Shown piece by piece: positions 58,429 through 64,000 of a stretch of DNA of 64,000 nucleotides. The position numbers were made by a program, and so were the translations under genes. The number at the start of each line of letters is the position of its first letter. Position 1 is the first letter of the stretch. The DNA lies in assembly GCF_022179305.1 (NCBI RefSeq), contig NZ_BPQP01000019.1, forward strand, positions 1-64,000, given 5' to 3'. The DNA is from Methylobacterium iners. Lineage in GTDB: Bacteria > Pseudomonadota > Alphaproteobacteria > Rhizobiales > Beijerinckiaceae. The notes beneath the pieces were generated by a model. That model had not been told where the DNA came from. It searched no databases and was given only the letters and a program-made list of their open reading frames with translations.

Positions 58429-59649
58429 CTAATCTTTAAGATCCCCAGGAACGACTATCGGTCGTGGGCGCCCCGCTTCATCCATCCATCCGTCCTGCTT
58501 CCGAAGGACGCCAGTAGCGAAGTACGTCTTCAGAATTTGGTTGATGCGTGCTTTGTCGCCGCGTTCAGACGGGTCCAGGTGCGTGATCTTCCCGATCAAT
58601 TCCCCGACCCAGCGCCCTGCGAGCGAGCTGGCCCGGTAGGGTGGATCAGCGATGCCGACCAGGCGCCGGATCTCGTGCATGTCCGCTACGGTGAGGCCGT
58701 CCATCGCACTTGGCTTGTCCCATCGGACGGGAACGCCGACCCGGTCTGACGGGTGTTCAGCGGTGCCGTTTCCGATGTCGACGGGGGCGAGGCGGAACCA
58801 GTGTTCCCCGTCCGATCGCGGCGCCAGGTTCGACTTGTCAGTCGAGATGCGGAAGTGGAGACGGTGGTTATCGACGCCCAGCCGATCGCCTTCGTCCTTG
58901 GTCATGCCGTTCAACACGCGACCGACACGCGCGGCCGCTAATAAGGCGCTGGCGCCGCGCATGTCCTCGGCGGTTACCTCATTGCCGCCTGTCTTCCTCG
59001 TGTGAGCGACGATGTGGATTGCACAGCCTGTCGCCTCAGCGATCCTTGCCCAGGTCTTCGCGACGCGATCGATCGCTCCGTTGTCGTTCTCAGGGACTTG
59101 GTGCGAGCTGACGAATGGATCGATGACGACGAGGTCGATCCGCTTCTCGCGGATTTCGTCGACGAGGGCTTCCACCAGGGGCTCAGCGACCGCGACGCCG
59201 TCGCGAACCTGCCGAGCGAGAACGATCTCGGTGTCGCGGCCGGAGTTCATGAAGAACCAGCCATCGAGATCCGCCGGGCTGATACCGTAGAATAGCGCAG
59301 CGCCGAGCACACGCCGTTCGAGTTCGTCAGCGGGGTCCTCGCCGTTCCACATCCACACGCGGCAACGTTTCGGTGGCTGCACGCCGAGAAGGTTCCGCCC
59401 CGTAGCGAGAGCCAGTGCCTCAACGATCGAGAGGGACGACTTCCCGAGCCCGCCGGGCGCCGCCGTGACCGTGACAAAGCCGCGGATGAAGTCGTGCCCA
59501 CTCAGCCATTGCCGACGAGGCACCTCGGCAGGATCGCGGAGCCGAAAGGCCGTCGCGACGATCGAGGGGCGCGCGTCTGGATCCTTGATCTCCCGCGACC
59601 GACGCTGGCGGGGAAGGTCCTCGGTGATCGGCACGAAAGGAACCGTCAT
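58429..59649 (-). CDS. RepA-like AAA ATPase / replicative helicase
   Basis: 406 residues. RecA-fold ATPase of the RepA/AAA_25 type: Walker A TAAPGGLGKSSLS (about 62-74), Walker B-type KRIDLVVIDPFVSSHQVPEND and sensor segments AIHIVAHTRKTG and DMRGASALLAAARVGRVL. RSF1010-RepA-like hexameric helicases of this group drive plasmid, phage and satellite replication. Start overlaps the upstream stop as ATGA (59646-59649). Together with an iteron-like block it suggests the element can replicate autonomously. Confidence 0.88.
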   Translation of the reverse strand: MTVPFVPITEDLPRQRRSREIKDPDARPSIVATAFRLRDPAEVPRRQWLSGHDFIRGFVTVTAAPGGLGKSSLSIVEALALATGRNLLGVQPPKRCRVWMWNGEDPADELERRVLGAALFYGISPADLDGWFFMNSGRDTEIVLARQVRDGVAVAEPLVEALVDEIREKRIDLVVIDPFVSSHQVPENDNGAIDRVAKTWARIAEATGCAIHIVAHTRKTGGNEVTAEDMRGASALLAAARVGRVLNGMTKDEGDRLGVDNHRLHFRISTDKSNLAPRSDGEHWFRLAPVDIGNGTAEHPSDRVGVPVRWDKPSAMDGLTVADMHEIRRLVGIADPPYRASSLAGRWVGELIGKITHLDPSERGDKARINQILKTYFATGVLRKQDGWMDEAGRPRPIVVPGDLKD

Positions 59650-60251
59650 GCCGCGCTGCCCGTCACGGCCGGCCGCACGATTTTCTCCGGGTCGAAGTAG
59701 CCGTGGAGCATCCGCGCCAGCTCGCGGCCGTGCTCAATGTCCTCGGCGGCGATCTGGCCTGGGGCCTCCGCGAGCCATCCTGGCGCCGAGTCACGATCGA
59801 GAACGACAACCCCGCGGCATCCGGCTTGAAGCCACTTCAGGGGCGTCCGATGGACGAGCAGCGGCCAGCCGTAGGCATACGTCGCGGGGTTCCGGACCTG
59901 GGACAGACCAAGCCCTACCGCCGCGCCTATCACAGTCGCGAAATCACCCGGCAGCTCCGGCCGCCAGAGCACCAAGTCAGCGACGGTGTGGCCGTCTTCC
60001 TCGAAAGCTTCGCAGCCAAGATGAAACTCGCCCTCAGGGTCGAGGTAGGCGCGATCGACACCTCGTCCTGCGCGGATTCCAGTGAGCACACCGGCGTGTG
60101 CCTCGATCTCGGGCCAGTGCTCGCGAGAGATGCCGAAGTCGCGGAGACAGATGTATTCCGCGTGATTGTAGAACTCCGCTCGGATAGCATCGAGCTCGGA
60201 AACGGTGAATGTTGGCCTTTGTATTTCGGACAGGCTTGTCACCGCGTTCAT
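59646..60251 (-). CDS. Hypothetical protein upstream of the helicase
   Basis: 201 residues. No clear catalytic motif. Segments GVDRAYLDPEGEFHLGCEAFEEDGHTVADLVLWRPELPGDFATVIGAAVGLGLSQV and CRGVVVLDRDSAPGWLAEAPGQIAAEDIEHGRELARMLHGYFDPEKIV recur in my memory as Methylobacterium phage/island hypotheticals preceding RepA-like genes. It is coupled to the helicase gene by a 4-bp overlap and may be a replication accessory factor. Confidence 0.6.
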   Translation of the reverse strand: MNAVTSLSEIQRPTFTVSELDAIRAEFYNHAEYICLRDFGISREHWPEIEAHAGVLTGIRAGRGVDRAYLDPEGEFHLGCEAFEEDGHTVADLVLWRPELPGDFATVIGAAVGLGLSQVRNPATYAYGWPLLVHRTPLKWLQAGCRGVVVLDRDSAPGWLAEAPGQIAAEDIEHGRELARMLHGYFDPEKIVRPAVTGSAA

Positions 60252-60260
60252 CGTCGGTCC

Positions 60261-60494
60261 TCACGCCGTCTTGCCTGAGCGCTCTTCAATCCAGTCGATG
60301 AGCGAACCCATGGTCCATCCCAACTTTCGCTCGCTGAGCCGGACAGGTTTCGGAGCCACCCCCTTCCGTGCTAGTTCTCTCCAGTACTGAACATTGAAGC
60401 CACAATATTTTGAAGCTTCCTCGCTGTTGAGTACCCTTGTTCTGAAACCCGGAGCCTGGCGGCTTTCATCGATGCCGATCATTTGCTTGCTCAT
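60261..60494 (-). CDS. AlpA-like HTH protein (excisionase-type)
   Basis: 77 residues from the ATG at 60492-60494: MSKQMIGIDESRQAPGFRTRVLNSEEASKYCGFNVQYWRELARKGVAPKPVRLSERKLGWTMGSLIDWIEERS. The final GWxxxxLIDWIExR is diagnostic for the AlpA/phage-excisionase family. It lies next to the integrase and is the likely recombination-directionality factor or activator. Confidence 0.85.
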   Translation of the reverse strand: MSKQMIGIDESRQAPGFRTRVLNSEEASKYCGFNVQYWRELARKGVAPKPVRLSERKLGWTMGSLIDWIEERSGKTA

Positions 60495-60589
60495 GAGTTG
60501 GTTGGCGTCCGCTCGTGAACGACGGTGGCATTTCTCAACCGAAGACGTCACCGCACAAGAAACTATTCCTGCGACTGCTCTCCGTCGGA

Positions 60590-61804
60590 TCAGGCTTTCT
60601 GTGCTGCCGGAAAGGGGATCACTCGGGTCTCACGCCCAGAAACAAGCGCCTCGACGTGGTCGGCCCAGCGATCGAGGGCTTGCCGCTTTTCGGCCCGGTA
60701 GTGCGCGCGATTATAGATGCCTGCGACGCCTGCCCGATGGCCTGAAGCGTGGTTCAAGATGGCTTCAACGACGTGCGGAAGGACGCCGAGATCGTCGGAC
60801 ATCTTGGTTGCGACAGTCCGGCGGAGGTCGTGCAATCGCCAAGGTGCCACTTTGGCGCCAGCCGCTCTGATGCGAGTGTCGAGGTTCGCCTTGGCCTTGC
60901 TCCACCCCTGGAACGGCGACGCGTTCTCCCCGAAGTAGTGGGCGTGGCCGCAGTCAGGCGCACCGCTCAAAATCACCATCGCTGGGCCTGAAAGCGGCAC
61001 CTCGTGAGGAAGAGCGTTCTTCGTTCGCTCGCCTGGCAGGGTGAGCAATGCGCGCGGAAGGTCGACCTCGGACCTGACCATCTCGCCGATCTCGAGCCGG
61101 CGCTGCCCAGTTAGGATCAGGAGCTTAACGATCCGACCGAATGCGTCATCGCGGCAGGCCTGCCAGATCGCGACGAGCTCCTGATCGCTCAGCACTCGGT
61201 CGCGCGATTTCTCCTCGATCGGGCGTCCGGTGCCGATCACGGGGTTTGCGTCGGCAATCCCCTCTCGCATGGCCCATCCGAAGAATCCCGAGAGGTAGGC
61301 GCGGGCTCGGTTGGCAGTGACGCCGCCACTCTCGGCCGCAACCTCGGCCAACCGAGCAGCGACAGTTCGACGGTCAATGTCCTGGAGTGCCATGCCATGC
61401 AGGGGCTTCCAGGTCTTCCGAAGGTGCCGGGTGATCTCGGTCAGCGAACGGGCGCGGAGCCGCGGCGTCGCATGGCGACTCAAATACGTCTCGACCGTGT
61501 TGCCGAGGAGCACGGTCGCGCGAGTACGAGCTTCCTTGCGTTCGGCGGCTGGATCAGTGCCGAGCTGAACTTTGGCTAGCGCATCCCGCGCTCGGCGACG
61601 CGCCTCCTCCGGGTCCAGAACCTCGACGCTTCCTAGTGACAGGCGCCGGCTCTTCGTGCCGATCCGGAATTGAACGATAAAGGTTCGTTTACCTCCGGAT
61701 CGTACCCGTATGCCGAAGCCTGGAAGGGCCTCGTCGAACACGATCAGTTCGGATCTGCCCGGAGCGAGCGCAAGCTTAGCAATATTGGGTCGGGTCAAAC
61801 GCAT
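60590..61804 (-). CDS. int: Tyrosine recombinase/integrase
   Basis: 404 residues from the ATG at 61802-61804. An N-terminal DUF4102/Arm-type domain (KLALAPGRSELIVFDEALPGFGIRVRSGGKRTFIVQFRIGTKSRRLSLGSVEVLDPEEARRRARDAL), a SAM-like core-binding region, then the catalytic domain with Arg (TGQRRLEIGEM), HDLRRTVAT (H-x-x-R), the late His region (LNHASGHRAG) and Tyr (IYNRAHYRAEK). P4-type integrases of this kind insert into tRNA 3' ends, matching the attL/attR seen here. The start is 181 bp from attR, leaving room for arm-binding sites. Confidence 0.95.
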   Translation of the reverse strand: MRLTRPNIAKLALAPGRSELIVFDEALPGFGIRVRSGGKRTFIVQFRIGTKSRRLSLGSVEVLDPEEARRRARDALAKVQLGTDPAAERKEARTRATVLLGNTVETYLSRHATPRLRARSLTEITRHLRKTWKPLHGMALQDIDRRTVAARLAEVAAESGGVTANRARAYLSGFFGWAMREGIADANPVIGTGRPIEEKSRDRVLSDQELVAIWQACRDDAFGRIVKLLILTGQRRLEIGEMVRSEVDLPRALLTLPGERTKNALPHEVPLSGPAMVILSGAPDCGHAHYFGENASPFQGWSKAKANLDTRIRAAGAKVAPWRLHDLRRTVATKMSDDLGVLPHVVEAILNHASGHRAGVAGIYNRAHYRAEKRQALDRWADHVEALVSGRETRVIPFPAAQKA

Positions 61805-61984
61805 GGCAGGCTTCAAGCTGTCAGGCGCGGAAGTTGGGAAGAGCATGGGAAGCTGCGTCGGCTGCTCCCGTCTGCCCCCAGCTGCGCCTAGTTCAGTGGG
61901 TCTCTGCCGCTAGGTCTCCTCCCGATGTGGTAAAGGCGCGGTTGCGCCCCGCTAACTAATTCTAACCACCTTGGGACGGACTAT

Positions 61985-62032
61985 CTCTTAATCAGCGGGT
62001 CCAAGGTTCGAACCCTTGTGCACCCACCAATC
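61985..62032. repeat. Attachment site attR (48-bp direct repeat, right copy)
   Basis: Identical to the 3' half of tRNA-Lys at 46413-46460, without the 5' half, so it is not a second tRNA. It marks the chromosomal junction at the right end of the element. Confidence 0.95.
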
Positions 62033-62057
62033 CCTCCCTCTTTGCGGCTTCGCAGCG

Positions 62058-62354
62058 TCAAGCGCTCGCTTGAGCGGGCTTGATGCTGAGCTGCAGGCCG
62101 AGGGACTTCAGGACGCTCATCAGTGTGGCGAGTTGAGGATTGCCCTTCTCGGAGAGAGCCCTGTACAGGCTCTCACGCGAGAGGCCGGTGTCCTGCGCGA
62201 TCTGCGCCATGCCGCGGGCTCTGGCGATGTCGCCGATGGCCGAGGCGACGAGCGCAGGATCGCCGTCCTCCAAGACGGCTTCGATGTAGCCGGCGATGCG
62301 CTCCGGAGAGTCCAAGAGCTCGACGACGTCCCATTTTTTCAGCTCTGCAGACAT
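62058..62354 (-). CDS. Antitoxin, HTH addiction-module antidote (COG3636-type)
   Basis: 98 residues from the ATG at 62352-62354: MSAELKKWDVVELLDSPERIAGYIEAVLEDGDPALVASAIGDIARARGMAQIAQDTGLSRESLYRALSEKGNPQLATLMSVLKSLGLQLSI. This is the characteristic sequence of the 'putative addiction module antidote' HTH family. It follows the toxin gene by 39 bp (toxin first, antitoxin second, as in HigBA) and should neutralise it and repress the operon. Confidence 0.93.
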   Translation of the reverse strand: MSAELKKWDVVELLDSPERIAGYIEAVLEDGDPALVASAIGDIARARGMAQIAQDTGLSRESLYRALSEKGNPQLATLMSVLKSLGLQLSIKPAQASA

Positions 62355-62393
62355 GTGACCACCTAGGGATTCCGGCAAACGCTTCTGATTTTT

Positions 62394-62693
62394 CTAGATG
62401 CTGCCCAATTCTCGCACTAACTCCTTCGCCCTGGAAATATCCTGCTCCTGCGAGCTCTTGTCCCCGCCACAGAGCAGGATGATCAATGCTGACCCTCGCT
62501 GCTTGAAATACACGCGGTATCCCGGGCCGTAATCGATCCGCATCTCGCTGATGCCCTCGCCGACGGTTTTGACGTCGCCGGGATTGCCGAGCGCGAGCCG
62601 CTGGGTTCGAGCCGTGATCCGGTCGCGGGCCCGCACGTCACGCAGCGCTTCAAGCCACTCGATGAAGGCGGGGTGCCGCAAGACCTCGGGCAT
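62394..62693 (-). CDS. RelE/ParE-superfamily toxin (COG3657-type)
   Basis: 99 residues: PAFIEWLEALRDVRARDRITARTQRLALGNPGDVKTVGEGISEMRIDYGPGYRVYFKQRGSALIILLCGGDKSSQEQDISRAKELVREL. The segment EMRIDYGPGYRVYFKQ and LLCGGDKSSQ are hallmarks of this small RelE-like toxin family, expected to cleave mRNA on the ribosome or otherwise inhibit growth. The ATG overlaps the end of a large palindromic operator. The pair lies just outside attR. Confidence 0.93.
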   Translation of the reverse strand: MPEVLRHPAFIEWLEALRDVRARDRITARTQRLALGNPGDVKTVGEGISEMRIDYGPGYRVYFKQRGSALIILLCGGDKSSQEQDISRAKELVRELGSI

Positions 62694-62726
62694 GACCCTT
62701 TGTAGCTTGAAAGCTACAAAGGGTCA
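62693..62726. promoter_or_regulatory. 34-bp palindromic operator of the toxin-antitoxin operon
   Basis: TGACCCTTTGTAGCTT (62693-62708) and AAGCTACAAAGGGTCA (62711-62726) are perfect 16-bp arms around GA. The left arm begins on the first base of the toxin start codon, so a bound complex would cover the translation start. The AAAGGG within the arm is the only Shine-Dalgarno-like sequence, 2 bp from the ATG. Confidence 0.85.
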
Positions 62727-62817
62727 ATCGTATTCGGGGCCGCCATGTCCTGACTGAGAGAGCCGAACGGAACTTCCGCGCTCCTCGGCGTTGTTCCCGT
62801 CAGCAACAGGAGCACCC

Positions 62818-63105
62818 ATGAAGACGCTGATCCTCTCCACCTGCGCCTTGGTGCTGTCCTCCTTCGTCCTCGTTCAGATGAGCACGGAGGCCGACGCCCG
62901 GTCCCGCTACAAGAAGCGCGGCGCCACGATCTCGAGCAGCCAGAACAACACCGGCGGCCGCGCCGGCCGGGTCATCTCCCGCGGCCTGACCGGGGCGGAC
63001 ACCATCAACCGGAGCTCGGCGGCCGGCGGCAATGCGAGCCAGCCGTCCCGCGCGGTCGGCACCGGCAGCGCCGGCGGCAGCGGCGGTAGCGCGGGCGGCT
63101 CGTAG
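62818..63105 (+). CDS. Small secreted Gly/Ser-rich protein
   Basis: 95 residues from the ATG at 62818 (AGGAG 6 bp upstream). MKTLILSTCALVLSSFVLVQMSTEADARSRYKKRG is a signal peptide with a likely cut after ADA. The mature part is basic then Ser/Gly/Asn-rich (GSAGGSGGSAGGS at the end), presumably unstructured. Function unknown. A terminator follows. Confidence 0.75.
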   Translation: MKTLILSTCALVLSSFVLVQMSTEADARSRYKKRGATISSSQNNTGGRAGRVISRGLTGADTINRSSAAGGNASQPSRAVGTGSAGGSGGSAGGS

Positions 63106-63130
63106 TCCGTCCCGCCTTCGACCCGCATCC

Positions 63131-63168
63131 GAAGCCCGCCCGGCTCGCGCCGCGGCGGGCTTCTTCGT
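63131..63168 (+). terminator. Rho-independent terminator
   Basis: GAAGCCCGCC (63131-63140) and GGCGGGCTTC (63154-63163) form a perfect 10-bp stem followed by TTCGTTC. It lies 26 bp after the small secreted protein gene and may also insulate it from the convergent pstS. Confidence 0.7.
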
Positions 63169-63205
63169 TCACGGGCGCCACGGGCACGAAGAGGGCCGCC
63201 CCCGC

Positions 63206-64000
63206 CTACCGCGCGCCCGTGCGCAGCTCGGGCGACCACGCGCCCCGGACCTGCTTGACGAGCGGCGCCGGCAGCGGGACGAAGCCGAGCTCCGCGGCCC
63301 GCAGCGCGCCGTTGTCGAAGCTCCAGTCGAAGAAGGCCGTCGCGGCGCGGCGGCCGGCGGAGGCGGCGCCGTCGGCCGGCACCACGGCGAAGATCGCGGC
63401 CACCAGCGGATAGGTGGTCTCGCCGGGCGCGTCGACGAGGCTCACCGCGAAGCCGGGCGATGCCCGCCAGTCGGCCGATTGGGCGGCCGCGGCGAAGCTC
63501 GCCGGCTCGGGGCGAGCCCATCGTCCCTCGCGGTTGCGCAGGGCGACGACGGCGAGGCCGGCGCGCCGGGCCGAGCCGTAATCCATGTAGCCGAGGCTGA
63601 AGCGGGTGCGCCGCACGGCGTCGGCGACCCCGTCGTTGCCCTTGGCCGCCGCGCCGGCGGGCCAGGCGACGGTCAGGCCCTCGCCGATCTCGGTCCGCCA
63701 GGCGGGGGCCTGGGCCGCGAGGTAGGCCGTGAAGACCGCCGTCGTGCCCGAGCCGTCCAGGCGCCGGACCGGCGCGATCGCGGCCGAGGGCAGCGCCAGG
63801 TCCGGGTTGAGGGCCCGGATGGCCGGATCGTCCCAGGTCCTGATCCTTCCCCGGTAGATCTCGGCGAGGACCGCGCCCGTGAGCCGGAGGCGGTTGCCGT
63901 CGATGCCGGGTACGTTGACGGCCGCCACGACCCCGCCGACCGCGATGGGGAACTGGAGGAGGCCGAAGCGGTCGAGCTCGTCGCGCGAGAGCGGCTGCTC
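63206..64000 (-). CDS. pstS: Phosphate ABC transporter substrate-binding protein PstS (5' end outside window)
   Basis: 265 C-terminal residues; the N-terminus and signal peptide are beyond the right edge. At the edge EQPLSRDELDRFGLLQFPIAVGGVVAAVNVPGIDGNRLRLTGAVLAEIYRGRIRTWDDPAIRALNP, then VRRLDGSGTTAVFTAYLA (phosphate-binding DGSGT), GVADAVRRTRFSLGYMDYGSA and YPLVAAIFAVV are diagnostic. It is a periplasmic high-affinity phosphate receptor. A short Gly/Arg end suggests the normal C-terminus. pstCAB are not visible; they cannot lie downstream within the window, as the next leftward DNA is a convergent gene. Confidence 0.93.
   Translation of the reverse strand, partial: EQPLSRDELDRFGLLQFPIAVGGVVAAVNVPGIDGNRLRLTGAVLAEIYRGRIRTWDDPAIRALNPDLALPSAAIAPVRRLDGSGTTAVFTAYLAAQAPAWRTEIGEGLTVAWPAGAAAKGNDGVADAVRRTRFSLGYMDYGSARRAGLAVVALRNREGRWARPEPASFAAAAQSADWRASPGFAVSLVDAPGETTYPLVAAIFAVVPADGAASAGRRAATAFFDWSFDNGALRAAELGFVPLPAPLVKQVRGAWSPELRTGAR

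Larger units (their letters stand above)
46461..62032. mobile_element. tRNA-Lys integrative element, probable phage satellite or prophage remnant with defence cargo
   Basis: Bounded by 48-bp perfect direct repeats derived from tRNA-Lys, about 15.6 kb. A tyrosine integrase (60590-61804) reads inward from the right end. It contains two AlpA-like HTH proteins, a RepA-like helicase, an HNH protein, a possible terminase-small-like HTH protein, several phage-like small proteins, an iteron-like repeat block and a STAND ATPase. No portal, large terminase, tail or lysis gene and no conjugation gene is seen. Base composition is visibly less GC-rich than the flanks, most clearly in the STAND and HNH genes. 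Phage satellite is the favoured reading; degraded prophage is the alternative. Confidence 0.9.

Noticed and set aside
61985-62029. Second tRNA-Lys gene
   Set aside because: Only the 3' half is present; it is the attR copy made by integration.

Overview
The window is high-GC alphaproteobacterial chromosome, most probably Methylobacterium or Methylorubrum (Hyphomicrobiales). The indications are the overall GC-rich codon use, a PanE-type oxalyl-CoA reductase next to an oxalate-CoA ligase (an arrangement I associate with Methylobacterium), a SigF/NrsF-type sigma/anti-sigma pair, glutathione synthesis, HdeD/CsbD/DUF892 stress proteins and the style of the dispersed intergenic palindromes. This assignment is inference; no rRNA is present.

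Layout. 1-10.7 kb: glutathione synthetase, small envelope proteins, a DUF1254/DUF1214 membrane pair, a class A PBP, a YcgN-type Cys-cluster protein, a DUF892 ferritin-like protein, an ECF sigma/anti-sigma pair and a creatininase-family amidohydrolase. 10.7-16.9 kb: CsbD, the panE2-like reductase plus CoA ligase, then a tight NrtR - Band 7 - NAD-kinase-like operon headed by a 45-bp palindrome. 16.9-28.1 kb: Tat-exported Gfo/Idh/MocA oxidoreductase, PilZ, PAP2, 2'-5' RNA ligase, AMP nucleosidase, a frameshifted chemoreceptor, a second class A PBP carrying an SNase-like tail, HdeD and an SLT transglycosylase.

28.4-38.4 kb: a co-directional cluster of myo-inositol-1-phosphate synthase, HD-domain protein, methyltransferase, Gfo/Idh/MocA oxidoreductase, YcaO protein, sugar-isomerase-like TIM barrel, GT4 glycosyltransferase and PIG-L deacetylase, followed by a uracil-DNA glycosylase. 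The Ino1 + GT4 + PIG-L trio mirrors the first steps of mycothiol synthesis, here in a glutathione-making proteobacterium and combined with YcaO. I read it as a candidate pathway for an undescribed inositol-glycoside-type metabolite. 38.5-46.3 kb is ordinary chromosome (flippase-like protein, PhoR, response regulator, Crp/Fnr, leuA).

46.4-62.0 kb: a 15.6-kb integrative element in the 3' half of tRNA-Lys(CTT), bounded by 48-bp perfect direct repeats. It encodes a tyrosine integrase, two AlpA-like HTH proteins, a RepA-like helicase, an HNH protein, a possible terminase-small-subunit-like protein and small phage-like proteins, but no tail, portal or lysis genes. This suggests a phage satellite or remnant. 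Its main cargo is a 1,445-residue STAND/NACHT-type ATPase ending in a putative PD-(D/E)XK nuclease, a candidate single-gene anti-phage system. Beyond the element lie a RelE/HigA-type toxin-antitoxin pair with a 34-bp palindromic operator and a pstS cut by the window end.
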